From NCBI GenBank assembly GCA_963718775.1, contig OY970377.1:2108001-2172000 (forward strand): 64,000 nucleotides of DNA, in the 5' to 3' direction. How positions within the stretch are numbered: position 1 is the stretch's first letter; every line of letters starts with the position of its first letter. The notes beneath the pieces were generated by a model, which had not been told where the DNA came from, searched no databases, and saw only the letters and a list, made by a program, of their open reading frames with translations. Source of the stretch: VRUE01 sp963718775. GTDB taxonomy: Bacteria; Actinomycetota; Thermoleophilia; Solirubrobacterales; 70-9. Shown here one piece after another: positions 1-8,385 of this stretch. The position numbers and the translations under genes are program-made.

Positions 1-662
1 TCAAGGCAGCACCCCGCACCGAGTTCGGCTCGCGGACTTCCCGTCGCCTGCGGCGTGAGGGCATGGTGCCCGGCGTCGTCTACAGCGGCGGCTCCGCGGC
101 GCAGTCCTTCCAGGTTGCCGAACGCGACGTGCGCAACGTCCTCGGCGAAGGCGCCGCGCTGTTCGACCTCGAGATCGAGGGCGGCAAAGCCGTCCCGGTC
201 GTCGTCAAGGAGCAGCAGCTGCATCCCGTGCGCGGCAGCCTCCAGCACATCGATCTTCAAGAGGTGCGGCTCGACGAGGCGATCCAGGCCGAGGTCGCGA
301 TCGAGCTCGAGGGCACCGAGACCGCCCCGGGCGTCAAGGGCGGCGGCGTGCTCGAGCACGTCACCCGCGAAGTCACCGTCGAAGCGCTGCCGACCGAGAT
401 CCCCGACCGCATCGTCGCCGACGTCTCGGCGATGGAGATCAACGACACCCTGCAGCTCTCGGCGCTGGTCGTGCCCGAGGGCGTCACCCTCGTCGCCGAC
501 GATCCCGACGAGGTGACGATCGCCACCCTCTCGCCGCCGCGCGTCGAGGAAGAGCCCGAGCCCGCCGTCGAGGAGGAGACAGAGCTCGTCGGCGAGGAGG
601 GCGAGGCCCCGGCCGGCGAGGATGCCGGCGAGGGCGATTCGGGCGACTCCGGCGGGGAGTAA
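1..662 (+). CDS. rplY: 50S ribosomal protein L25 (general stress protein Ctc), 5' truncated
   Basis: The frame is open from the window edge: codons from position 3 read KAAPRTEFGSRTSRRLRREG before the internal Met at 63, so the true start lies upstream. This is the L25 N-terminal 5S-rRNA-binding segment, followed by the MVPGVVYSGG loop and the second beta domain of the Ctc form. The last roughly 40 residues are an acidic Glu/Gly tail, common in long L25 proteins. L25 binds 5S rRNA in the large subunit. The TAA stop is four bases before the next start, and L25-pth adjacency is common in bacteria. Confidence 0.95.
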   Translation, partial: KAAPRTEFGSRTSRRLRREGMVPGVVYSGGSAAQSFQVAERDVRNVLGEGAALFDLEIEGGKAVPVVVKEQQLHPVRGSLQHIDLQEVRLDEAIQAEVAIELEGTETAPGVKGGGVLEHVTREVTVEALPTEIPDRIVADVSAMEINDTLQLSALVVPEGVTLVADDPDEVTIATLSPPRVEEEPEPAVEEETELVGEEGEAPAGEDAGEGDSGDSGGE

Positions 663-665
663 CCG

Positions 666-1265
666 CTGTCCCTCTTTCGCCGCCGCCGCGCCGAGCAAGG
701 CCAGGGCGAGCAGGGCGAGCGCATCCTGATCGTCGGCCTCGGCAACCCCGGCCAGCAATACGCCGCCACCCGTCACAACGTCGGCTTCGAGATCGCCGCC
801 GAGCTGTCGCGGCGCTGGGACCTACCCAGGGCGAAGTCGAAGTTCGGCGGGCTGCTGAGCGAAGGACGCGCCGGTCCCAGCGGGCCGCGAGTGGCGGTCC
901 TGCTGCCGCAGACTCAGATGAACGTCTCGGGCGATTCGGCCGGCCCGGCCCGCGGTTCGCTGCGCGTGCCGCTCGACCGCGTCGTCGCGCTCCACGACGA
1001 GATCGACCTGCCCTTCGGCGAGGTTCGCGTCCGGCTCGGCGGCGGCCTGGCCGGGCACAACGGCCTCAAGAGCCTCAAGCGCGGCTTCGGCGACCCCGAG
1101 TTCTGGCGTGTGCGGGTCGGCGTCGGCCGACCCGACTCCACCGATCCGGAGATCGTCGCCTCCTACGTGCTCGGTCGCTTCCGCGAGCCACGCGAGGAGG
1201 TGGTGGCGTTGATCGCGAGCGCCGCCGACGAGACCGAGACCCTCGTCGCGAAGCTGGACGAATAG
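666..1265 (+). CDS. pth: Peptidyl-tRNA hydrolase, apparent CTG start
   Basis: Releases peptidyl-tRNAs dropped by ribosomes. The family N-terminus (GLGNPG, residues 24-29; catalytic His37 in TRHN), QTQMN (Met85-Asn86), Asp111 in HDEID and Asn132 in GHNGLKS are all present. The frame is the same as L25 and is closed upstream by the L25 TAA at 660-662. Between that stop and the GLGNPG motif there is no ATG, GTG or TTG. The only good initiator is CTG at 666, six bases after a GGGGAG ribosome-binding site, giving 199 residues, a normal length. Starting at the GTG at 891 would delete the active site and is rejected. Confidence 0.93.
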   Translation: MSLFRRRRAEQGQGEQGERILIVGLGNPGQQYAATRHNVGFEIAAELSRRWDLPRAKSKFGGLLSEGRAGPSGPRVAVLLPQTQMNVSGDSAGPARGSLRVPLDRVVALHDEIDLPFGEVRVRLGGGLAGHNGLKSLKRGFGDPEFWRVRVGVGRPDSTDPEIVASYVLGRFREPREEVVALIASAADETETLVAKLDE

Positions 1266-1266
1266 A

Positions 1267-2007
1267 TTGCGCCTCGTGAGCGACGAGATCGCGGTGACGA
1301 GCTACGAGGTCGACCAGCAGGGCGTCGCGGTGCTGCGCCTGCAACGGCCGAAGTCCCGCAACGCGATCGACACCCAGGTGCTGGTCGAGATGCTGGAGCA
1401 CGTCGCCGTCGCCCGCGCTGACGATGCCGTGCGGGTGCTGGTCGTCAGCTCCTCCGATCACATGGGCCTTTCCGCTGGCGCCGACGTCAAGGAGGAGCTC
1501 GACGAGGAGGGCAGCCTGCGCCGCATGCAGCTCTTCGCCGACGCCTACGACCAGATCGTCGCCTTCCCCAAGCCGACGATCGCGGTCTGCCACGGCGACG
1601 TGGTCGGCGGCGGCGCCGAGATCGCCGTTGCCTGCGACATGCGCATCGGCGGCTCCAACCTGCGCATGCGCTTCCCGGGCGCCGCGCTGGGAGTGCCCGT
1701 CGGGCCCGCCCGCCTCGTCACCCTCTGTGGTCTCGCCACCGCCAAGTACCTGCTGCTCTCCTCACGCACGATCGGCGCCGACGAGGCACTGCGCCTCGGC
1801 TTGGTCAACCGGGTCGCCCCGGCCGCGGCCACAGAGGAGTCGGCACTGGGCCTCGCTGCCGAGGTTGCCGCGCACCCGCCCGAGGCGGTTGCCCGACTGA
1901 AGCGCATGCTGCACGAGTGGGACGACGTCGAGGGGCGCAGCAACAGCGAGGGCAAGGTCCAGGTGGAGTGGCAGCGCAGCGGGCCCGGCCTGCCCTACGC
2001 CAAGTAG
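1267..2007 (+). CDS. Enoyl-CoA hydratase/isomerase (crotonase) family protein
   Basis: A 246-residue crotonase fold protein acting on acyl-CoA thioesters. Oxyanion-hole segments are visible as SAGAD (69-73) and GGGAE (114-118), with Glu118 matching the first hydratase glutamate. At the position of the second hydratase glutamate the sequence reads FPGAALG, so Gly138 replaces Glu. Classical hydration is therefore doubtful, and an isomerase, hydrolase or other crotonase activity is possible. The start is TTG at 1267, one base after the pth stop; GTG at 1276 is an alternative. It is probably cotranscribed with pth, but the neighbours do not reveal a pathway. Confidence 0.8.
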   Translation: MRLVSDEIAVTSYEVDQQGVAVLRLQRPKSRNAIDTQVLVEMLEHVAVARADDAVRVLVVSSSDHMGLSAGADVKEELDEEGSLRRMQLFADAYDQIVAFPKPTIAVCHGDVVGGGAEIAVACDMRIGGSNLRMRFPGAALGVPVGPARLVTLCGLATAKYLLLSSRTIGADEALRLGLVNRVAPAAATEESALGLAAEVAAHPPEAVARLKRMLHEWDDVEGRSNSEGKVQVEWQRSGPGLPYAK

Positions 2008-2093
2008 CCGATCGGCCAGGAAATTTGCGCATTCGCCGATCCGCTGGGTAGGGTCGCGCCGTACTCGTCCGTTCGCCTGCCCTGGAGGGTCGC

Positions 2094-4412
2094 TTGAAAG
2101 TCCTCGCCTCGCTTCTGTTCGTCGTTGGATGCCTACTTGCCGTGCCGGCGCTTGCTCCGGCCGCGCAGATCGTCAACACGGTCATCGACGAACCGGACGA
2201 CGTTCCTGGCGGCGCATGCGAGACGGCCAACAACAAATGCAGCCTGCGCGCGGCGATCCAGGTGACCAACCTTGCGGGTGTCGCCGACAACATCCTCTTC
2301 GATGCCGCTGTCTTCCAAGGCACGACCGCCGATGCGATTGTGCTGAACGGGCCACTGCCGGCGATCACCGCTCCGGTCACGATCAACGCTGGGACCTGCC
2401 CCACGCAGGCTGGCGTGAACGGTCCCTGTGCGGGCGTCACCGGACCGGTCAACGAAATCGCGGCCAGCGTTACAGGCACGGGCGTCTCGATCCTCGACCT
2501 CGCGTTCGCCGATGCGGGTAAGTCGATCGAAGTCAGCGGCGACGAATTCACGGCGCGCGGCAACTGGTTTGGGCTCGAGCTGGACGGCACGGAGGGGAAC
2601 GACGACCCCGACTTCGGGATCGCGCTCGAACCTGGTGCCGAGGACGCCCAGGTCGGCGGCGCCACCGACGTCGCCCGCAACGTGTTTGCCAACACCACGG
2701 TCGGCCTGCGGCTGCGGGGCGCCCAGGACAGCGCGGTCGAAGGAAATTACTTCGGCGTCGGCCCGGACGGGGCGACGCCGGGGCTGAACACGAGGAACCT
2801 CGTCGTCGCCGATCCGGCGGTGGGCGTCGTGGCGACCGGAAACACGATTGGCACCGACGTCGGCGAAGCCGGCGCCGGAACGGCCGCCTGCGACCTCGGC
2901 TGCAACGTGTTCGTCAGCAGCATTACCGCCTCGGAATACTCGATCGACCTTCATGGCTTGAGCGCCTTCGAAGAGAAACCGGCGACCGGCCCGACCACGA
3001 TCCTCGGCAACTACATCGGCCTCGACGCGACCGGCCAGCCGGCGACTGGGGCAGCCACGTCGGGCATCCGGGTTGGCAGCGCCAACGAAGTCACCATCGG
3101 CGGCACCGACCTCGGCGACGGCAACCAGATCCACGGCGGCTCCTTCGGCGTCTTTGCCGGTGCCTTGGGCGTGCCGGCCAAAAAGCTGGCGGTGATCGGC
3201 AACACGATCGGGCGCGCCCGCGACAACTCGGTCCCGCTCTTCCCTCCCGGCGACGGGGTGTCAATCTCGTCGGCCGGGATCACCGCACAAGCAGACACCG
3301 CGAGAGTCGAAGGGAACGACATCTCCGCCGACGGTGCCGGGGTCGACTCACACTCGACGGGGGTGGCGATCAAGGACAACCGAATCTACGAAACCCAGCG
3401 GGGAGTCTGGGCGCACGGCGACACCGAAGGCAGCGGGATCGGCAACGAGATTGAAGGCAACACGATCGTCGACGCATCGATGGCCGGCGTCTTCATCCAG
3501 AACGACCTCAACGACCTCACCGGCAACCACCTCGAAGGCAACGGGGCCGGGGTCGCGATCGAGAACTTTCTCAGCCTCAACTCGAGCGAAAACATGATCG
3601 GGGGTGACACCGCGGCCGAAGGCAACGTGATCGTCGACAGCGACGGCAAGGCGATCGAGATCACCGACGTCGAAGATTCTCAGAACGAAGTCGGCGTCAA
3701 CTCGGGCTCCGGCAACGGTGGCCTATTCGTCGATCTGCGGGCGGCGAGCCCCGGCACCGAACCGATCGGCCCGAACGGCGGGATCAAACCGCCACTGGTC
3801 TCTACCGCCTCGAAAACCGAGGCGAGCGGGACCGCCGTTGCCGGCGCCACGGTCCGGGTCTTTTCCAAGACCAGTACCGCGGTGGGTGAGTTGGGCGCCT
3901 ACCTTGGCAAGGTGACCGCGGACTCCGGTGGCGAATGGAAACTCACCTACCTCAGCCCGGTCGCCAGCGGCACCTTCGTCGTCGCCACCCAGACCAACGC
4001 CGTTGGCGGCACCTCGGAGGTCAGCGCGACCGCCAACGTGCCGCCGGATCCGCCTTCGGGATGCTCGGCGGCGCCCTCCCAGTGCCCACCACCGGTGCCT
4101 CCCGCGGCTGACAAGAAGGGCAAGGGGAAAGAGAAAGGAAAAGGCAAAGACGACCCCGGCAAGGACGGGACCCTCCAGACCACGATTCGCAAGGCGCAGG
4201 TCACGGGCAGGACGGCCAAGTTCAAGTTCTTCTCGAACGAGAAGGGCGCGAAGTTCGAATGCAAGCTCGACCGCAAGAAATTCAAGTCCTGCAAATCGCC
4301 GAAGACCTACAAGAAGCTGAAGCCCGGCAAGCACGTCTTCAAGGTGCGCGCGGTCAAGGGCAAAACGGTCGACGCGACGCCGGCGAAGCGGAAGTTCAAG
4401 GTCCTCGGGTAG
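2094..4412 (+). CDS. Exported right-handed beta-helix protein with CSLREAI-like motif
   Basis: A 772-residue secreted protein. TTG start at 2094 is preceded by GGAGGG. A signal peptide covers about residues 1-24. A CSLRAAIQ segment near residue 50 matches the CSLREAI motif seen before bacterial parallel beta-helix domains. Residues about 60-560 are Asn/Gly-rich repeats (IxGNxIG, VEGNDIS types) typical of pectate-lyase-like beta-helices, but no catalytic residues were recognised. An Ig-like domain (about 565-650), a Pro/Lys-rich linker and a C-terminal FECKLDRKKFKSC module follow. The last is widespread in actinobacterial surface proteins. Likely a cell-surface or matrix protein; the substrate is unknown. 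Confidence 0.8.
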   Translation: MKVLASLLFVVGCLLAVPALAPAAQIVNTVIDEPDDVPGGACETANNKCSLRAAIQVTNLAGVADNILFDAAVFQGTTADAIVLNGPLPAITAPVTINAGTCPTQAGVNGPCAGVTGPVNEIAASVTGTGVSILDLAFADAGKSIEVSGDEFTARGNWFGLELDGTEGNDDPDFGIALEPGAEDAQVGGATDVARNVFANTTVGLRLRGAQDSAVEGNYFGVGPDGATPGLNTRNLVVADPAVGVVATGNTIGTDVGEAGAGTAACDLGCNVFVSSITASEYSIDLHGLSAFEEKPATGPTTILGNYIGLDATGQPATGAATSGIRVGSANEVTIGGTDLGDGNQIHGGSFGVFAGALGVPAKKLAVIGNTIGRARDNSVPLFPPGDGVSISSAGITAQADTARVEGNDISADGAGVDSHSTGVAIKDNRIYETQRGVWAHGDTEGSGIGNEIEGNTIVDASMAGVFIQNDLNDLTGNHLEGNGAGVAIENFLSLNSSENMIGGDTAAEGNVIVDSDGKAIEITDVEDSQNEVGVNSGSGNGGLFVDLRAASPGTEPIGPNGGIKPPLVSTASKTEASGTAVAGATVRVFSKTSTAVGELGAYLGKVTADSGGEWKLTYLSPVASGTFVVATQTNAVGGTSEVSATANVPPDPPSGCSAAPSQCPPPVPPAADKKGKGKEKGKGKDDPGKDGTLQTTIRKAQVTGRTAKFKFFSNEKGAKFECKLDRKKFKSCKSPKTYKKLKPGKHVFKVRAVKGKTVDATPAKRKFKVLG

Positions 4413-4431
4413 CCGCGCCGCGGCGGGCCTA

Positions 4432-6264
4432 CTAGCTGCCCGCGGCCTCGCCGACCCCGATCGCCATCGCCATGATCGAGACCTGGGGGTTGACCCCCGG
4501 GCAGCTGGGCAGGATCGAGCCGTCGGCGACCCAGACTCCGTCGACGCCGCGTAGGCGGCCTTCGGGGTCGACCGGGTGGCGAGCGGCGTCGGCGCCGGCG
4601 GCAGCGGTGCCGCTGGGGTGGAAGGCGGCCAAGCGCAGGCGGTTGACGTCGAGCCGCTCGATCGCGGCCTCGATCTCAGCCTCGCTGCGGATCGCCGGCG
4701 CGCCAGCGCCCGGTTCGACGTCGCGGGCGCCGGCGGCGAGCATCACCCGCGCCATCGCCCCGACCGCCTTGACCAGGCGCCGTCCGTCCTCGTCGGTGAG
4801 GCGGTAGGAGACCAGCGGCCAGCGCGAGCCCATCACTCGCCCGGACGGGGAATCGCCGATCATCGCGCCGATCGTCGCCGTGTTGGCGGCCTGGGCCAGG
4901 CGCCCCTGTAGATGGGTGCCGTAGCCGGGGGCCGAGACCGCGCCCATCCCGGGCGGCGTCGAGGTGGCCTCGATGAGGATGCCCTCGCGCTCGTGCAGCT
5001 CTTCGATGCCGACGCTCTGCATCACCCCGCTCCAGGGCACGACTTCCTCCTCGAAGGAGGCGGTGATGCCGATCGCGGGGTGGATCGAGAGGTTGCGACC
5101 GACCCGGGGATGACCGCCGAGGCCGCTGCGCCGCAGCAACGGCGGCGTCCCGATCGCGCCCGCGGCGACGATCACCATCGGCGCCGCGATCCGCACCCCG
5201 GTCCCGTCGGCACGGCGGCCCTCGATCCCGGTGGCGCGACCGCGCTCGGTCGCGACCCGGGTCACGCTCAGCCCTGAGACGATCCTGGCGCCGGCCTCGC
5301 TGGCCTGGGGCAGGGCGTTGAGGTGGACGCCGCCCTTGGCGTTGTTGGGGCAGCCGATCGCGCACTGGCAGGCGCCGCGGCAGCCGGGCGCGTTGCGGCG
5401 CAGCGGCGCCGCTTTCCAGTCGAGCGCGGCGGCGCCCTCGAGGGCAAGTTCGCCGTTTCGTCCCAGCACCTCCATCGGCGCCGGCGCGACGCCGATCGTC
5501 GCTTCGACGTCGGCGACCCGGGGGCCGAGCAGCTCGAGATCGGCCAGGGCCAGCCCATGCTGCTCGTGCCAGGCCGTCGCGACGGGGGTGGGGGGGCGGT
5601 AGCAGGTGCCCGAGTTGATCACCGTCGTGCCGCCGATCGCCCTGCCCAGCGGCAGCGGGATCGAGGGCCTGCCGAAGGCCATCGTCGTGCCGCCGTCACG
5701 GTAGATCTGGGCGAAGCGGTCGAGCGGGTGGCTGGCGCGGATCCGCTCCGCCGTCCAGCGCTCGCCTTCCTCGACGATCACGGTGTCGAAGCCGGCTCGG
5801 GCCAGGGCGCGGGCGGCGAAGGCGCCGCCGGCGCCGGAGCCGATCACGACGACGTCGCAGCTCGACGTGTCAGGCCACTCGGCCGCTGGAATGACGGTGA
5901 GCTCGGGATCGGGTCTTGACGGCTCATGCCGGGAGCCGACCGCGGCGATCTCCTCGGCGAAGGAGTCAGCCCCGTGGGCAAGCATTGCGACCGACTTGAG
6001 CGGGTCGAGAATCGCCGCCCCACCGGCCTTGGCCAGCTGGGTCAGCAGCTCCTCGCGTCTCTGCGGCGGCAGCGCCCCCAGCGTGCGCCCGGTGCGGGCG
6101 AGGGAGAAGGCCTCAAGCCCGACCAGTGCGGCCCCGAGCCCTGCCTGCGAGACGGCAGGCATGCGGCCGATCATGCGGCGCGCGACGCTCGCCGTGCGCT
6201 CCGGATCCGGCCCGCCGGCCTCCGGCGGCAGCAGCGCCGCGACGAAATCTCCCAAGGCCGACAT
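4432..6264 (-). CDS. GMC family FAD-dependent oxidoreductase
   Basis: A 610-residue flavoprotein. After a helical N-terminal region (about 1-125), the FAD-binding GSGAGG sits at 142-147. Further GMC signatures are GGTTVINSGTC, HPSGT with His549, and a C-terminal PGVNP with Asn592; the His/Asn pair matches the GMC active site. A Cys cluster (295, 299, 301, 305) in CRGACQCAIGCPN resembles long-chain alcohol oxidase and cholesterol-oxidase-like members. The probable role is oxidation of an alcohol or sterol-like lipid; the substrate is not determinable. It is divergent from the MpaB/TetR genes, 26 bases from the next ATG. Confidence 0.88.
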   Translation of the reverse strand: MSALGDFVAALLPPEAGGPDPERTASVARRMIGRMPAVSQAGLGAALVGLEAFSLARTGRTLGALPPQRREELLTQLAKAGGAAILDPLKSVAMLAHGADSFAEEIAAVGSRHEPSRPDPELTVIPAAEWPDTSSCDVVVIGSGAGGAFAARALARAGFDTVIVEEGERWTAERIRASHPLDRFAQIYRDGGTTMAFGRPSIPLPLGRAIGGTTVINSGTCYRPPTPVATAWHEQHGLALADLELLGPRVADVEATIGVAPAPMEVLGRNGELALEGAAALDWKAAPLRRNAPGCRGACQCAIGCPNNAKGGVHLNALPQASEAGARIVSGLSVTRVATERGRATGIEGRRADGTGVRIAAPMVIVAAGAIGTPPLLRRSGLGGHPRVGRNLSIHPAIGITASFEEEVVPWSGVMQSVGIEELHEREGILIEATSTPPGMGAVSAPGYGTHLQGRLAQAANTATIGAMIGDSPSGRVMGSRWPLVSYRLTDEDGRRLVKAVGAMARVMLAAGARDVEPGAGAPAIRSEAEIEAAIERLDVNRLRLAAFHPSGTAAAGADAARHPVDPEGRLRGVDGVWVADGSILPSCPGVNPQVSIMAMAIGVGEAAGS

Positions 6265-6290
6265 GCCGGGAGATACTAGGTTGTCCCGGT

Positions 6291-7175
6291 ATGAGCTTCG
6301 TGATCGACCCGCCGCTGCTGGTCGCCTCAGGCGCCGCGATCGAGGCTGTGGTCGGCGAGGACGAGGTCGCTGCCCGGCGCCTGCGCGGCGCCACCGTGGC
6401 GCTCTTCGTCGGCGTCTCGGCAGGGCTCTACGCCAACCTGCCCGGCCTGGGGCGAATCTGGCACCCGTTCGGCTCGCGCTCGGGCCGGGAGTTCATGCTC
6501 ACCTCAGGCCTCGCTCGGATAGACGAGCGTGGGATCGCACCGCACCGTCACGCCGCCGCTCTCTCGCTTTTCGCGCTGTATCCGCTCTGGGTGCGCCTCG
6601 GTGCCGCCATGGTGCGCGCGGCGCGCGCACCATGGCCTGGTACGGTTGGTAGGACTTTCCTACCAGTCCTACCAAGGGAGAGAGAGGGCGATGAACTTCC
6701 TCAAACGCTCGCTGGTCGACGAGTACACCCGGGTCAGCGGCAGGCACGACGACGCCAAGGTCTACGGCGGCCCGGCGGGCGACCCCGGTCTGATCGGGCC
6801 AGGAAGCGTTTCCTGGGAGCTCCACTCCGACATGTCGGCGGTCGGGCTCGCCGGGGTGGCGGCGATCACGATGGAGATCCTCCACCCGTCGGTGATGGCG
6901 GGCGTCCACGACCTCTCCAACTACCGGACCAAGCCCTTCGAGCGGGCGCGCAACACCGCCGGGTATGTGTTTGCGACCACGTTTGGCAACACCGACGCCG
7001 CGGAGGCGCTGATCGCCCGGGTGCGTCGCATGCACGAGCGCGTCGAGGGTGTGCGTCCCGATGGCACTCCGTATCGGGCCATGGACCCGACCCTGATCGG
7101 CTGGGTGCACACCTGCATTCCCTGGGGGGTGATGCGGATCTTCGAGCGCTACAACCGGCCACTCGATCCGAGTGA
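6291..7175 (+). CDS. Small two-helix membrane protein, unknown function, C-terminus uncertain
   Basis: From ATG 6291 the first about 110 residues look like a genuine protein. They begin MSFVIDPPLLVASG, with hydrophobic segments TVALFVGVSAGLYANL and AALSLFALYPLWV, which fits a small membrane protein next to GMC oxidases. The frame then fails to stop: it runs through a 14-bp hairpin and 485 bases into the convincing mpaB gene on another frame, where its translation becomes Arg/Gly-rich and unlike protein. The real end is probably near 6600-6650, lost by a single-base change or insertion. A TAG in another frame at 6650 is a plausible ancestral stop. Confidence 0.4.
   Translation: MSFVIDPPLLVASGAAIEAVVGEDEVAARRLRGATVALFVGVSAGLYANLPGLGRIWHPFGSRSGREFMLTSGLARIDERGIAPHRHAAALSLFALYPLWVRLGAAMVRAARAPWPGTVGRTFLPVLPREREGDELPQTLAGRRVHPGQRQARRRQGLRRPGGRPRSDRARKRFLGAPLRHVGGRARRGGGDHDGDPPPVGDGGRPRPLQLPDQALRAGAQHRRVCVCDHVWQHRRRGGADRPGASHARARRGCASRWHSVSGHGPDPDRLGAHLHSLGGDADLRALQPATRSE
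6606..6636. repeat. Perfect 14-bp inverted repeat, 3-base loop
   Basis: Arms 6606-6619 and 6623-6636 (core CCATGGTGCGCGC) are exact complements around GGC. It lies at the point where the upstream small-protein frame stops looking like protein and 55 bases before the mpaB start. There is no T-run. It may act as a terminator or processing hairpin, or as part of the control region. Confidence 0.7.
6638..6674. promoter_or_regulatory. Double-dyad operator upstream of mpaB
   Basis: TGGTA occurs at 6638-6642 and 6647-6651, and its complement TACCA at 6661-6665 and 6670-6674. All four half-sites are arranged symmetrically around base 6656 with 9-base steps. The inner arms extend to TGGTAGGA/TCCTACCA, and TTGGTAGGACT/AGTCCTACCAA forms an overlapping second dyad. 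This geometry suits two cooperatively bound TetR-type dimers. The tetR gene at 7631 is the obvious candidate regulator, by inference. The site sits 17 bases before the mpaB ATG, so binding would block transcription or initiation. Confidence 0.6.
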
Positions 7176-7623
7176 GCGGGACCGTTACCTGGCCGAGCAG
7201 GCGATCATCGGGCGCAAGGGCGGGGCCGGCGATATCCCGGTCACGGCGACTGATCTGGAGGAATACATCGAGGCGATGCGTCCCCAGCTGGCGGTCAACG
7301 AGCAGACCCGTCAGTTCTTCGAGTTCCTGCTCGAGTCACCGCTCGGCGCCAAGGGGCCGGCGCCGCTCGCACGGCAGATCAACCGCTTCGACGTGCACGC
7401 CGGGATGAGCGTGATGCCCGAGTGGGCGAGGCAGCTGGCCGGCTTCGACCACTCTCCCCGCTTTCAGCGGCTGGCGGTCGAGCCCTATCTGCGCACGGTT
7501 TCCCGTTCGCTGCGTTGGGCCTTTGGCGTGCCGCCGTGTCGGGCGATGGCTGAGGCGCGCGCCTCAGCTCGTCCGTCGACCCCGGCGCCGCCGCAGACGG
7601 CCGCCGTTGCTCGGCTAGCCTGA
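6691..7623 (+). CDS. MpaB/DUF2236 family oxygenase-like protein
   Basis: A 310-residue protein starting at ATG 6691 behind GGGAGAGAGAGG. It matches the heme-dependent latex-clearing/MpaB (DUF2236) family: SWELHSDMSAVGLAGVAAI and the HPSVMAGVHDLS region near the N-terminus, RNTAGYVFATTFG, and GTPYRAMDPTLIGWVHTC in the middle. Family members are haem oxygenases or fungal mpaB-like oxidases; the substrate here is unknown. Proximity to a GMC oxidase suggests a shared oxidative lipid or isoprenoid route. The TetR gene follows seven bases after the stop, so the pair is probably an operon under the adjacent operator. Confidence 0.83.
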   Translation: MNFLKRSLVDEYTRVSGRHDDAKVYGGPAGDPGLIGPGSVSWELHSDMSAVGLAGVAAITMEILHPSVMAGVHDLSNYRTKPFERARNTAGYVFATTFGNTDAAEALIARVRRMHERVEGVRPDGTPYRAMDPTLIGWVHTCIPWGVMRIFERYNRPLDPSERDRYLAEQAIIGRKGGAGDIPVTATDLEEYIEAMRPQLAVNEQTRQFFEFLLESPLGAKGPAPLARQINRFDVHAGMSVMPEWARQLAGFDHSPRFQRLAVEPYLRTVSRSLRWAFGVPPCRAMAEARASARPSTPAPPQTAAVARLA

Positions 7624-7630
7624 GCTGCGT

Positions 7631-8272
7631 ATGGAGGCCCAGCTCGCCACCCTCCTCGACCGCGCCATCGTCGCCGGTGACATCCCCGCGGTCGACGACG
7701 ATCCGACTCGCGCTCGCATCCTCGACGCGGCGCTCGACGAAGCCGCTCAGGTCGGGCTCGAGCGTCTAACCGTCGAGGGGGTGGTGCGCCGGGCGGGGCT
7801 GGGGCGGATGACCGTCTATCGCCGCTTCGCGCGCCGCGACGATCTCGTCGAGGCGCTGATCGTGCGCGAGGGGAAACGCTTCCTTGCCGCCGTCGCCGCG
7901 GGCCTCGAAGGCGAGGCCGAGCCCCACGAGCGGCTCGCGGGCGGCTTCGTCGCCGCGATGCGCTTCGCGCGTGACCACCCGATGCTCGAGCGGCTCGCCC
8001 ATTCCGATCCCGGCTCGGTGACCGCGACCGTCGCCGCCAACGACGCGCTGCTGCTCGACATGGGCGCCGAGTTCATCGCCGGCACGATCGTCGCCGAGAA
8101 CCCCGACGTCTCGAGCGGCGCGGCGCGGCGGGTCGCCGACCTCCTCGCTCGCCTTTTCCTCACCTACATCGCCCTGCCGCCGAGCGACCCGAACCCGCAC
8201 GACGACGAGGCCCTGCGCGCCTTTGGCCGCGACGTCCTCGCGCCTTTCGCCGAGTCCGCTCTGCAAGCCTGA
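7631..8272 (+). CDS. TetR/AcrR family transcriptional regulator
   Basis: A 213-residue regulator. The N-terminal helix-turn-helix domain spans about residues 26-76: ARILDAALDEAAQVGLERLT, then VVRRAGLGRMTVYRRF as turn and recognition helix. A helical ligand-binding and dimerisation domain follows. A short extra N-terminal segment of about 25 residues precedes the HTH. It is cotranscribed with mpaB (7-base gap) and most likely represses the mpaB-tetR unit through the symmetric half-sites at 6638-6674; this pairing is inference from position. Confidence 0.88.
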   Translation: MEAQLATLLDRAIVAGDIPAVDDDPTRARILDAALDEAAQVGLERLTVEGVVRRAGLGRMTVYRRFARRDDLVEALIVREGKRFLAAVAAGLEGEAEPHERLAGGFVAAMRFARDHPMLERLAHSDPGSVTATVAANDALLLDMGAEFIAGTIVAENPDVSSGAARRVADLLARLFLTYIALPPSDPNPHDDEALRAFGRDVLAPFAESALQA

Positions 8273-8385
8273 TCGGCGGTCCCGGAAATCGTCATGCTGC
8301 GTCCTCGGTCGCTCGCGTGCAGAGCACGCCACGCTCCCTGCGTCCTCATATGGAGAGCCCCTCGTCAAGCGGGCAGGATCGAACG

